Assembly (NCBI GenBank): GCA_029262555.1
Contig: JAJCZE010000008.1
Location: forward strand, 82,797-146,796
DNA length: 64,000 bases
Direction: 5' to 3'
Source: Candidatus Babelota bacterium
GTDB lineage: Bacteria; Babelota; Babeliae; Babelales; Vermiphilaceae
This document shows, one piece after another, positions 26,654 to 35,170 of the stretch; the first letter of the stretch is position 1, and every line of letters begins with the position of its first letter. Under the pieces are notes generated by a model that made no database searches, was not told where the DNA came from, and worked only from the letters and a program-made list of their open reading frames with translations. The position numbers were made by a program, and so were the translations under genes.

Positions 26654-27525
26654 ACTACACTCCGATTATTGTGCCACAAAATGCCACGAGCGGGTGCACA
26701 CACGAGCGAAAACGCTACGATGCACGAAAGCAATACTACAATCACTGGACCGGTTGGAAGGTTGTCTGCCATGCTACTCAGTACGGTGCCCATCGCGCAG
26801 GAAATTGCACCAAAAAAAGCGGAAAGTAAAATCATAGTACGTACGTTGTTTGTCCATTGCCGAGCAGCTGCTGCCGGTGCAATAAGAAGTGAACTCATTA
26901 AGACCACGCCCACCGTCTGTAAGCCAACTACTGTTACGATCACCAACAAAAAAGATAAAAACATATCCCACTGCACCACGCGATAGCCGAGCACTTGTGC
27001 ATATGCTGCATCGAACGCAATAACACTCAGCTCTTTCCAAAACAAAAACATAATGAAGAAAAAAACAATCGCTATACCCGCAATCAGTGCAATATCTTCT
27101 GGCAAAAGCGTCGCTGCGTTACCAAATAAAAATTTATTGAGTACTGCCTGATTAGAAACTGCCAATTTTTGAATATGCGTAAGCAGCACTAATCCGCTTC
27201 CAAAAAATACTGAAAGCACAATCCCTAATGCAGTGTCGTGCTTGAGTGAACTATACGAGGTAATAATCGTCACGCATGATGCACCCAGCATTCCGCTGCA
27301 TGCCCCCCCTGCCAAAAGAAGTAATGGATTTTTACTCCACGTGAGTAAAAATGCGAGTGCAATCCCGGGAAATGCTGCGTGTGAAATTGCATCACCTAAT
27401 AAGCTTTGCCCGCGCAACGTCGCAAATACTCCGATTGCCCCGGAGAGCGCGCCCAGCAAGAGCGTACCTATTAAAACCAGTTGGAAGGTATAATCTGTTA
27501 TAAATGAGACAAAACTTTGTATCAT
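26650..27525 (-). CDS. metal ABC transporter permease (ABC-3 family), first subunit
   Basis: 291 aa permease with GVFATLRGQSLLGDAISHAAFPGIALAFL near the N-terminus, the ABC-3 signature, and multiple hydrophobic helices. Its ATG at 27525 is preceded only by A/T-rich sequence with no visible Shine-Dalgarno, and a palindromic repeat element begins about 20 bases upstream. This suggests the original ribosome site and coupling to the ATPase gene were displaced by the insertion. The downstream permease overlaps it by 4 bases. Confidence 0.9.
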   Translation of the reverse strand: MIQSFVSFITDYTFQLVLIGTLLLGALSGAIGVFATLRGQSLLGDAISHAAFPGIALAFLLTWSKNPLLLLAGGACSGMLGASCVTIITSYSSLKHDTALGIVLSVFFGSGLVLLTHIQKLAVSNQAVLNKFLFGNAATLLPEDIALIAGIAIVFFFIMFLFWKELSVIAFDAAYAQVLGYRVVQWDMFLSFLLVIVTVVGLQTVGVVLMSSLLIAPAAAARQWTNNVRTMILLSAFFGAISCAMGTVLSSMADNLPTGPVIVVLLSCIVAFSLVCAPARGILWHNNRSVV

Positions 27526-27545
27526 ATTTTTTTATTTTATTTTGT

Positions 27546-27702
27546 GTTCGTATCCTTCGACAAGCTCAGGACGAACGGGATGATAACATTATGATAATTG
27601 AAATAGGTTCTTATTTATTTTATACATTTTTTAGGACTTATTCATAAAATGCTACGTTCATTTCTCACTACCGTTCGTCCTGAGCCTGTCGAAGGAAACG
27701 AA
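27546..27702. repeat. MITE-like palindromic element, copy 1
   Basis: 157-bp element bounded by inverted arms: 27546-27578 (core CCTTCGACAAGCTCAGGACG) and 27671-27702 (core CGTCCTGAGCCTGTCGAAGG). The interior is AT-rich and shares only its ends with copy 2 (GATGATAA on the left, TTCATTTCTC on the right). It lies inside the metal ABC operon. Confidence 0.85.
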
Positions 27703-27722
27703 TGGCAAAACACACTTATTCC

Positions 27723-27878
27723 GTCCGTATCCTTCGACAGGCTCAGGACGAACGGAATGATAATACACCTGTAATAGAGAGCATTGTAATACCATTTAAT
27801 AAAACCCTACTCACAGAGAACTAAACGCTGCGCTCATTTCTCTCTCCGTTCGTCCTGAGCTTGTCGAAGGATACGAAC
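27723..27878. repeat. MITE-like palindromic element, copy 2
   Basis: 156-bp tandem partner of copy 1, with arms 27726-27755 and 27846-27878. The right arm is the exact 33-base reverse complement of the left arm of copy 1, so the whole 27546-27878 block is also a nested inverted repeat. It ends four bases before the stop codon of the GIY-YIG gene. Confidence 0.85.
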
Positions 27879-27881
27879 ACA

Positions 27882-28160
27882 TTATATATTTGATAAATGC
27901 ACTAATTCTTTCCAATCTTGACTAACTAACGCTTCCTTTTTCTTGCGCGACCAACCTTTAACTTGTCGCTCTGCGGCAAGTGCTTCATACCTTGATCCAA
28001 ATGTTTCAACATATATTACTTGTACAGGTAATCGAGATGCAGTATATCCAGAAACAGTTCCAGACATATGCTCAGAAATTCTTTTTTCAATCAAGTCAGT
28101 ATGCCCTGTATAGTAGCTCCCATCAGAGCATTTAAGTATATATACGTAAAATGGTTTCAC
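27882..28160 (-). CDS. GIY-YIG nuclease domain protein
   Basis: 92 aa single-domain GIY-YIG protein of the YhbQ/UvrC-N-terminal type. The N-terminal FYVYILKCSDGSYYTGHT is the GIY-YIG core; ERQVKGWSRKKKEALV follows with the conserved Glu. The start is a GTG at 28160 with AAAGGG six bases upstream. It is inserted between the ATPase and permease genes of the metal ABC operon, on the operon strand, and its stop codon is four bases from a palindromic element. Small GIY-YIG proteins of this type are common next to such repeats; a role in mobilising them is plausible but unproven. Confidence 0.88.
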   Translation of the reverse strand: MKPFYVYILKCSDGSYYTGHTDLIEKRISEHMSGTVSGYTASRLPVQVIYVETFGSRYEALAAERQVKGWSRKKKEALVSQDWKELVHLSNI

Positions 28161-28190
28161 ACGCTACCCTTTATCACCCACATCATATTT

Positions 28191-28934
28191 CTACTTTCTC
28201 TTGAGCGAAACAATATTCCGATCGCCATATGCAGCACAAATATATTCCGGCATACAAACAGTATCAATCGGGCCAAGTGCGATTTTCTTAACGTTTAATA
28301 ACAACACCCAATCAAAATACTCAGACAGCGTCTGCAAATCATGATGCACTACTACAATTGTTTTACCCTGCTGTTGCAAGTCTCGCAAAATCCCCATAAT
28401 CAGCTGCTCAGTCTTCATATCAACGCCCACAAATGGTTCATCCAAAAGAAGCAAATCCGCTTCTTGCACTAATGCACGCGCAACAAAAACGCGCTGCTGT
28501 TGGCCGCCGGAAAGTTCACTAATATGCCGATCGGAATATGACGCAAGTCCAACCGCCGCAAGCGCCTCATACGCTTTTGCCTTATCTTCATCCGATGGCC
28601 ATCGAAGCCATCCAATATGCGCATAGCGCCCCATAAGAACTACATCAAATACCGTTGCAGGGAAATCCCAATCAACGGAAAGCCGTTGCGGAATATACGC
28701 AACGCGGGATCGTTGTTTTTCTAATGTTGAATTAAAAAGAGAAGTGGTTCCCGAATCGGGAGAAATCAAACCAAGCAATGCTTTGATAAACGTCGTTTTA
28801 CCACCGCCATTGGGCCCGGCAATTGCGAGCAGTGTGCCGGCTGGAATATCGGCCGTTATCGATTGCAGCGCCGCTACAGAACGATACGATACGGAAAGAT
28901 TATGCACCGTTATGGCAGAATTCATATGATCCAT
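28191..28934 (-). CDS. metal ABC transporter ATP-binding protein
   Basis: 247 aa ATPase powering import of a divalent metal. Walker A GPNGGGKTT lies near residue 40, the ABC signature LSGGQQQR near 142 and Walker B LLLLDEPFVGVD near 159, with the switch His in VVVHHDL. The Q-loop segment YIPQRLSVDWDFPATVFDVVLMGR is characteristic of the MntB/TroB/ZnuC class. It follows the binding-protein gene by 16 bases. An alternative start three codons later (28925) is possible. Confidence 0.93.
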   Translation of the reverse strand: MDHMNSAITVHNLSVSYRSVAALQSITADIPAGTLLAIAGPNGGGKTTFIKALLGLISPDSGTTSLFNSTLEKQRSRVAYIPQRLSVDWDFPATVFDVVLMGRYAHIGWLRWPSDEDKAKAYEALAAVGLASYSDRHISELSGGQQQRVFVARALVQEADLLLLDEPFVGVDMKTEQLIMGILRDLQQQGKTIVVVHHDLQTLSEYFDWVLLLNVKKIALGPIDTVCMPEYICAAYGDRNIVSLKRK

Positions 28935-28950
28935 TTTGCATCAGAAAGTA

Positions 28951-29868
28951 TTAAGAAAGTGAATCCACGATTACATCGACATTGTGCATAATCATACCAC
29001 AATAGGTAGAGGCTGTCGTGCTTTTATCGCCAAGCGAATCGGAATAAAGCTCCGGCGCAATAGCAACGTGCCACCCTCGAGAAGCAACCGCTTTTTGCAC
29101 CGCCTCAATGCTTTTTGATGGAATAGAAGACTCAAGAAAAATCGCTTTTATTTTTTTGCGCGCAATGTGATCTGCCATCGATTGAATCCCTCGAGTACTC
29201 ACTACTGCATCAGTGCTAATACCTTGCAAGCCAATCACTTCAAATCCATACGCACGGCCAAAATAAGTAAATGCATCATGCGCGGTTAAAAGCTCACGTT
29301 TACTTTTCGGGATCTGCGCTATCTTTTTTTCTACCCAACGCTGCAATGCAGTAAGTTGATCTAAATAGTTTTGCGCATTGCATACATAGATCTGCGTACG
29401 CTCTGGATCAAGCGCAATAAGTGCATCCCGAATATACAGCACAGTATTACTCCACAACGTCACATCATGCCACACGTGCGGATCATATAATCCTTCAAAT
29501 TCAGATTCTATATATGAATTGTTTGGAATTGCATCAGCCACCGCGCAGGTAGAAATCCGATCACTCATATGCGCAAACATATCTGCCATCTTGCCTTCAA
29601 GATGCAATCCATTATAAAAGATAAGATCAGCCTCGCTCAGCGCTTGCACATCACTTTCTCGCGGCCGATAAATATGCGGATCCACTCCCGGGCCCATCAA
29701 CGTTTTAATACGCATCTGCCCATCAGTAATCGCATGCACTGCATCCGCAATGATACTCGTAGTGCAGACTACATACAGACTGTTTTTTTTCTGAGTTGTT
29801 CGAAAAAAGAAGGGCAAAAAAAGAATGAAAAATAAAAAGGTAATTATCACTGGAACTATTTTTTTCAT
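28951..29868 (-). CDS. metal ABC transporter substrate-binding protein (TroA/MntC type)
   Basis: 305 aa cluster A-I binding protein. An N-terminal hydrophobic segment acts as signal peptide or membrane anchor; no lipobox Cys is seen. Metal ligands fit the family: His in VDPHIY, His in DPHVWHDV, the Glu/Ser region FLESSIPSKSIEA and Asp in LYSDSLG. A TAHDAFTYFGRAYGF block is also standard. The absence of a His-rich loop and the presence of Glu plus Asp ligands favour manganese or iron over zinc. It is the first gene of the operon. In a host-restricted bacterium this would be a metal-scavenging system. Confidence 0.9.
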   Translation of the reverse strand: MKKIVPVIITFLFFILFLPFFFRTTQKKNSLYVVCTTSIIADAVHAITDGQMRIKTLMGPGVDPHIYRPRESDVQALSEADLIFYNGLHLEGKMADMFAHMSDRISTCAVADAIPNNSYIESEFEGLYDPHVWHDVTLWSNTVLYIRDALIALDPERTQIYVCNAQNYLDQLTALQRWVEKKIAQIPKSKRELLTAHDAFTYFGRAYGFEVIGLQGISTDAVVSTRGIQSMADHIARKKIKAIFLESSIPSKSIEAVQKAVASRGWHVAIAPELYSDSLGDKSTTASTYCGMIMHNVDVIVDSLS

Positions 29869-29918
29869 GTGATAATCACCCTTTCTTATTTTTAAAATCA
29901 GTCCTAACTACGCTACAA

Positions 29919-30146
29919 CTAATTTGTATTTTCACTCGCAAAAACATCTCTAATTGCAACGCCCCCCGCAATCGCTCCTTGACGCACAAGAGGAGTAGGT
30001 GGCGGTGTAACTGGAGTAGTTGGCCTATCCTCAGACACCACCGGTGGATAAGTAGCAGATCGAGATCTACCCACAGATTGATCCGCAGCGCTTATTGCGC
30101 TAATAACGCATAATGTAATAGTTGTTACTACTAACTTGATGTTCAT
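29919..30146 (-). CDS. small secreted Pro/Thr-rich protein
   Basis: 75 aa with a signal peptide (MNIKLVVTTITLCVISAISA, cleaved before ADQS) and a short mature part containing a Pro/Thr-rich stretch (RPTTPVTPPPTPL). No family is recognised. It is the last of three consecutive minus-strand genes for small exported proteins; its mature N-terminus (ADQS) is shared with the upstream gene (SADQSD), hinting at a common signal-peptide origin. Confidence 0.6.
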   Translation of the reverse strand: MNIKLVVTTITLCVISAISAADQSVGRSRSATYPPVVSEDRPTTPVTPPPTPLVRQGAIAGGVAIRDVFASENTN

Positions 30147-30178
30147 AAAAATCTCACAGATGTAATGTAGTTAAATTG

Positions 30179-30544
30179 TCACCACAATCTTCGACGCGAC
30201 TCTTCCAACCTATCCATTCTAGATTGCGACTTTGTAGTGGCGCGGCGAGCAGCATCACTCTTGCATGCTTTTTCATATTCTTTTTGTAACGGAGCATCAA
30301 CGCCTTTTTGTTGGCCAAGGCTAGCAGAACATGCTTCAAATGAATCCCGATACTTTTCTCCAACTCTTAGAGCTTCAGCTTGAGCTTGAGCGTCTTCATA
30401 TCTTCTATTATAATCTGCAATCCTTGCAACTTCTGCCCACCGACGTCGCAGTATTTCTTCTTGGCTTAATCCAGTATCCGATTGATCAGCAGAAAAAGCT
30501 AAACCAGTTATTGTAAGACATACCAAAAAAAACATTCTCTTCAT
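30179..30544 (-). CDS. small secreted charged helical protein
   Basis: 121 aa with signal peptide MKRMFFLVCLTITGLAFS and a highly charged, Arg/Glu/Ala-rich mature part predicted to be largely helical, with two Cys (near residues 71 and 94). AGAGG lies five bases before the ATG. It is the middle gene of three adjacent secreted-protein genes. No family recognised. Confidence 0.6.
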   Translation of the reverse strand: MKRMFFLVCLTITGLAFSADQSDTGLSQEEILRRRWAEVARIADYNRRYEDAQAQAEALRVGEKYRDSFEACSASLGQQKGVDAPLQKEYEKACKSDAARRATTKSQSRMDRLEESRRRLW

Positions 30545-30631
30545 AATAACCTCTTATTAAAACAACATATAACCGATTGAAAATTATTGGTCTTCAGGCT
30601 CTTGTAATCCGAATTGAAATAAAGCCTCTAC

Positions 30632-31039
30632 TTACAGATCAACTACTGTAGGCACAGCACCAGCTCCAGCATCTTCTTGCCCGGCTCCCATACCCTGATC
30701 ACTGAAATCAATCTCAGCTAAAGCATCAGCCATTACAGCTGTTTCAAAACGTTCAGGAAACAAGTCAACTGCCGCACTCGATCTTCCTACCGCTGTTCTT
30801 GATCTTCTAGCGGGCCGTTTTGGAGCAGGTGGCGCAAGACGCGTGCCTGCCGTACGAGCAGCTTTGCGAGAATCACGAAACTTTACGGCTTTTATTTGAG
30901 CCGCCAAATCCTTTAATTCTTCAGCGGTCAATTCTTCAGCAGTAGCAACTATCTCTGCATCAACTATCTCCGTATCAGCAGCAGATACATATCCAACGCT
31001 ACCAAGCACTATCAATGATATAAATACTATTTTCTTCAT
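30632..31039 (-). CDS. small secreted Ala-rich protein
   Basis: 135 aa from the ATG at 31039, chosen over the adjacent ATG at 31042 because AGAGG then sits five bases upstream, exactly as in the next gene. Signal peptide MKKIVFISLIVLGSVGYVSA; the mature part is acidic (TEIVDAEIVATAEELTAEEL), then basic Pro/Arg-rich (about residues 68-85), then acidic with a Gly-rich end. No family recognised; low complexity makes homology hard to judge. It lies 24 bases after dprA. Confidence 0.6.
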   Translation of the reverse strand: MKKIVFISLIVLGSVGYVSAADTEIVDAEIVATAEELTAEELKDLAAQIKAVKFRDSRKAARTAGTRLAPPAPKRPARRSRTAVGRSSAAVDLFPERFETAVMADALAEIDFSDQGMGAGQEDAGAGAVPTVVDL

Positions 31040-31062
31040 CATAACCTCTCATTAAAAACAAC

Positions 31063-32205
31063 TTATAATCGCTTCCACATACCAGAAAAATCCTGCTCAA
31101 TCATACCGCCCATTTGCATCTCAAACAGCTCATTTTGCATTTCAGAAAGTGACGCTCCGCATTCTTTTGCGAGTGTATCTATCGACTGCGCTGAAACGCA
31201 TAGTGAAAGCACCGCTTTATGAATCTGGCTCTTTCCAGAACTATCACCACTTTCATTACTATTAGCATGCCTTACTTTAGCCAAATTATCAAATCGAATG
31301 ACCGATTGCACCTCTGACAGATCTGATTGAACAACACCGCATTCAGAAAGAATGTCTTGAGGGCTCATAATCAGCTTTGCTCCTTGCTGAATCAACGCAT
31401 GGCATCCGGTGCTTAATTGATCATCTATCGATCCCGGAAACGCAAATACATCACGCCCCTGATCGAGTGCATACTGCGCAGTAATTCGCGTGCCGCTTTT
31501 TTGCGCTGCTTGCACCACGACTACTCCCTGCGACAATCCAGAAATAATTCGATTTCGTGCGGGGAAATTGTGTGGATGCGCACCTTCCATGCTCATAAAC
31601 GAACTGATAATAGCACCGCCACTTTCCAAAATTGTTTCAAACAATCGTATATTTGTCTTGGGAGCTGGTTGTAAAATCCCCGATCCAAGGACTACAATCG
31701 TTTTTCCTCCTGCTTTCAATGCGGCACGATGCGCCATCGTATCAGCACCCAACGCTCCGCCACTCACAATGCAAAAACCATGCGCAACCAATTCAGGAAC
31801 TATTGATTGAACGCATCGCTCGCCGTAGAGGTTTGCATCCCGTGATCCCACAATTGAAACTGCTTTTGAGAAAGAAAGATCGCCTCGCCAAAAAATAACG
31901 GGCGGCGGCGAATGAATCGTTAAAAGTTGTTGGGGATAATTATCATCAATGAGCGTAGCCCATTGAATACCCTCGCGATGAATAATTTCAAGTTCACGAT
32001 CAAGCGCAGACCGATCTTTAAGCCCTTCATAGAAAAGCTCTGCTCTTTTTTGGGACACGCCCATGATTCTCCACTCAGAAAGTGAAAAATCATAGAGCGT
32101 ATTCCATGTAGTATTTAATGGCTTGTTTGCAATAAGAGATGTAATAGCTGTTGGCCCAATTCCCTCAATGAGAGAAAGATGCAAAAGAGTTTCGCGCGAA
32201 TTCAT
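31063..32205 (-). CDS. dprA: DNA processing protein DprA
   Basis: DprA/Smf loads RecA on incoming single-stranded DNA during transformation. The Rossmann-like core is clear: VSIVGSRDANLYG, VSGGALGADTMAHRAAL, VVLGSGI, FPARNRIISGLS and GTRITAQYALDQGRDVFAFPG. An N-terminal SAM-like region and a C-terminal winged-helix (about residues 320-380) are present; 380 aa is typical. It lies ten bases downstream of gyrA on the same strand. Its retention suggests DNA uptake or a recombination role persists. Confidence 0.95.
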   Translation of the reverse strand: MNSRETLLHLSLIEGIGPTAITSLIANKPLNTTWNTLYDFSLSEWRIMGVSQKRAELFYEGLKDRSALDRELEIIHREGIQWATLIDDNYPQQLLTIHSPPPVIFWRGDLSFSKAVSIVGSRDANLYGERCVQSIVPELVAHGFCIVSGGALGADTMAHRAALKAGGKTIVVLGSGILQPAPKTNIRLFETILESGGAIISSFMSMEGAHPHNFPARNRIISGLSQGVVVVQAAQKSGTRITAQYALDQGRDVFAFPGSIDDQLSTGCHALIQQGAKLIMSPQDILSECGVVQSDLSEVQSVIRFDNLAKVRHANSNESGDSSGKSQIHKAVLSLCVSAQSIDTLAKECGASLSEMQNELFEMQMGGMIEQDFSGMWKRL

Positions 32206-32214
32206 GATGCTCTA

Positions 32215-34965
32215 CTAAAATCCTCCAAAAGGATCTTCATCCCATGCGCCCGCCTGCATCTCATCCGAACCTAATGCTGGCTCTGACGACGCACTACTTT
32301 TTTCAGACGCTTCCTCTGGCTGCATCACTGGCGTATCAACAGCGACTTCATCATGCGGCACTTCAAAATCAAATTCCGCTACCGGAGCATCTTGTAATGA
32401 AACATTTGATAGGGCTTCATCTGGAGCTACAATTCGAACCACGCCAGAATCAGTAGCATCAGTTTTTACTGCACCCTTAATAGAGCCATCTTGCGCGCCA
32501 CCCTCACCAGTAGTATCACTCTCCTCGCGGAACGCAAACATAGAAGCAAGCTTCTGACCTTTATCAAGGCGCACTAATCGAACACCTTTTGCCTGCCGGC
32601 CCATAGTACGAATTTCTGATGCCGGAAGACGAATTATTTTACCCGCTTGATCAATCAACAAAATATTAGAATCAGGATGCACAATCGCAAGACCAATTAC
32701 ATCGCCATTACGCTTATCAGTTGGAATAGTACGCACCCCTACACCACTTCTATGAGCAATGCGGAAATCTTCAACGCGTACTTTTTTACCATAACCGTTC
32801 GAAGTAGCAAATAATATATCACCGGAATCGGCACCGATAACTTCCATGCCAACCACAAAGTCTTCATCACGCAATCGAATACCGATCACACCCGCCGCTT
32901 GACGGCCCATAGAGCGAACCTCTTCCTCTTTGAATCGAATACCCTGACCATGTGCAGACGCGATTACGATAGTATCTTGCCCTGAACTTAATGAACAGAA
33001 TACCAACTCATCGCCTTCACGAAGTGTGGTACAACGAATACCCGTTGAACGAATTTTTGCAAAGTCGGTTGCTTGCGTACGCTTAATGATACCCTTTTTA
33101 GTAAGCATCACGAGGAACTTACCTTCAAGTTCACGAGCGCACAGAAGTTTTACTACTTTCTCGCCCGGCTGCAATGGCAACAGGTTTACTACCGCTCGTC
33201 CACGAGCCATACGAGATGCTTCAGGAATTTCAAATACCTGTAAGCTATAAATTCTTCCAAAGTTGGTAAAGAAAAGAAGCGTATCATGATTTTTGGTAAC
33301 AAAAAGATCAGCCATCACGTCATCAGACTCATCAAGTGATACCATGCCCATTTTGCCTTTACCACCACGATGCTGAACACCGTACGTTGAAAGCAATACG
33401 CGCTTCATATATCCCTTAACCGTCAACGTAACCACCACTTCTTCATCAGGAATTAAATCTGCTTCAGTGAGAATATCAATTGGCCCTTCGATACGAGAAC
33501 GTCGTTCATCGCCATAGCCCTCTTTCACCTGCTCAAGCTCGGTGATTACCTCTTGGATCAAAATCTGCTCATTTTCTAGAATAGAATTTAAATACGCAAT
33601 TGTTTTTTTAATTTCTTCCATTTCTGCACGAATCTTTTCCTGTTCCATGCCAGTAAGACGTTGCAAGCGCATTTCAAGAATTGCCTTGCATTGGATCGGG
33701 CTCAGCCCAAATGTATCTTGTAGTTTTGCCATAGCTTCATCAGCAGCCGATGAACGCTTAATGATCGCAACTGCTTCATCAATGTTATCAAGCGCAATAA
33801 TAAAACCGAGCAAGAGATGCTCGCGCTCGCGTGCTTTTTTCAAATCATACGCAGTTCGGCGATATACTATCTGCTTGCGGTGAAATATAAATTCTTGAAG
33901 CATTTGGCGCAGTGTGAAAATAATCGGACGATTATCTAATAGAGATAGCATCAAAATAGAAATCGACGTTTGCAGTGGCGTATGCTTATACAGCTGATTC
34001 AAAGTTACTTGCGGAATTTCTCCCCGCTTTAACTCAATCACCAATCGCATACCACGACGATTTGTCTCGTCTTTAATATTGGAGATACTATCAATAACTT
34101 TATTTTTAACCAGATCAGCAATCTTAACTGCCAGATCCGCTTTATTTACTTGATACGGGAGCTCTTTAATAATAAGTGCTGAGCCACCTTTTTTGGTCTC
34201 TTCAATGTCTACGACTCCACGCAAGATCACATTGCCGCGTCCAGTCTTATACGCTTTAATTGCGCCAGCTCGACCACAAATAATTCCACCTGTTGGAAAA
34301 TCAGGAGCAGGAATCAATTCAAAAAGTTCTTCTTCTGAAAGATCTGGATTTTTCAACAGAGCCAAACAGCCCTCAACAACTTCAGTAAGATTATGTGGTG
34401 GAATAGAAGTCGCCATACCAACCGCAATACCGGCAGTACCATTCACCAATAAGTTTGGTAATCGACTCGGAAGAATAACTGGCTCAACAGTAGACTCATC
34501 AAAGTTCGGCACAAATTGTACCGTCTCTTTATCAAGATCAGCCAAAATCTCTTGAGCAATCTTTTTCATTTTTACTTCGGTATAACGCATTGCCGCTGCG
34601 TTATCACCATCAACAGAACCCCAGTTACCCTGCCCATCTAAGAGCGGATATCGTTTAGAAAAATCTTGCACCAAACCAACCATAGATTGGTATACCGCTT
34701 GGTCACCGTGTGGGTGAAATTTACCAAGCACATCACCAACCACACGTACCGATTTGTGATACGGGCGATTATGGAAAAAACCGAGTTGATGCATAGTATA
34801 TAAAACACGACGGTGCACTGGCTTTAAGCCATCACGCACGTCTGGAATAGCTCGACTCACCACCACAGACATGGCATAATCGAGAAACGACTCTTTTAAT
34901 TCATCTTCAATTAAAACTGGCTTTACACCAAATTTTTGTTCTTCAGTTGGGCGTATAGGCTCCAT
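32215..34965 (-). CDS. gyrA: DNA gyrase subunit A
   Basis: 916 aa gyrase A subunit. The catalytic Tyr is in AAAMRYTEVKM, the N-terminal block YAMSVVVSRAIPDVRDGLKPVHRR is diagnostic, and the C-terminal domain has a GyrA box (HRGGKG), separating it from ParC. A roughly 90-residue acidic tail ends DEDPFGGF. The quinolone-determining segment reads GKFHPHGDQAVYQ, so the positions equivalent to E. coli Ser83 and Asp87 are both Gln. It is divergent from lepA across a 205-base promoter region, with dprA ten bases downstream. Confidence 0.97.
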   Translation of the reverse strand: MEPIRPTEEQKFGVKPVLIEDELKESFLDYAMSVVVSRAIPDVRDGLKPVHRRVLYTMHQLGFFHNRPYHKSVRVVGDVLGKFHPHGDQAVYQSMVGLVQDFSKRYPLLDGQGNWGSVDGDNAAAMRYTEVKMKKIAQEILADLDKETVQFVPNFDESTVEPVILPSRLPNLLVNGTAGIAVGMATSIPPHNLTEVVEGCLALLKNPDLSEEELFELIPAPDFPTGGIICGRAGAIKAYKTGRGNVILRGVVDIEETKKGGSALIIKELPYQVNKADLAVKIADLVKNKVIDSISNIKDETNRRGMRLVIELKRGEIPQVTLNQLYKHTPLQTSISILMLSLLDNRPIIFTLRQMLQEFIFHRKQIVYRRTAYDLKKAREREHLLLGFIIALDNIDEAVAIIKRSSAADEAMAKLQDTFGLSPIQCKAILEMRLQRLTGMEQEKIRAEMEEIKKTIAYLNSILENEQILIQEVITELEQVKEGYGDERRSRIEGPIDILTEADLIPDEEVVVTLTVKGYMKRVLLSTYGVQHRGGKGKMGMVSLDESDDVMADLFVTKNHDTLLFFTNFGRIYSLQVFEIPEASRMARGRAVVNLLPLQPGEKVVKLLCARELEGKFLVMLTKKGIIKRTQATDFAKIRSTGIRCTTLREGDELVFCSLSSGQDTIVIASAHGQGIRFKEEEVRSMGRQAAGVIGIRLRDEDFVVGMEVIGADSGDILFATSNGYGKKVRVEDFRIAHRSGVGVRTIPTDKRNGDVIGLAIVHPDSNILLIDQAGKIIRLPASEIRTMGRQAKGVRLVRLDKGQKLASMFAFREESDTTGEGGAQDGSIKGAVKTDATDSGVVRIVAPDEALSNVSLQDAPVAEFDFEVPHDEVAVDTPVMQPEEASEKSSASSEPALGSDEMQAGAWDEDPFGGF

Positions 34966-35121
34966 ACGATGGTTCCTTGGCAGATGGTTCAGATATTAAT
35001 GAATTGGCTCCATTACCTTATATATATAGAGTACCTCGAATAGCAAGATATGACAAGAAGGCTGGACTCTTTTAGCTCTGTAAACGATGTACGCATCTTC
35101 ACACTCTATTTACAAATTCTA

Positions 35122-35151
35122 TTGCTCATTTACACTGGAATCTATTATATA
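35122..35151 (+). promoter_or_regulatory. candidate lepA promoter
   Basis: TTGCTC at 35122-35127, 18-base spacer, TATATA at 35146-35151, twenty bases before the lepA ATG. Confidence 0.4.
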
Positions 35152-35170
35152 CTCCTAACGAAAAAGAATC

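Noticed and set aside
27546..27878. Considered as a CRISPR array
   Set aside because: Repeats are inverted relative to one another, spacing is about 95 bases and no cas genes are nearby.
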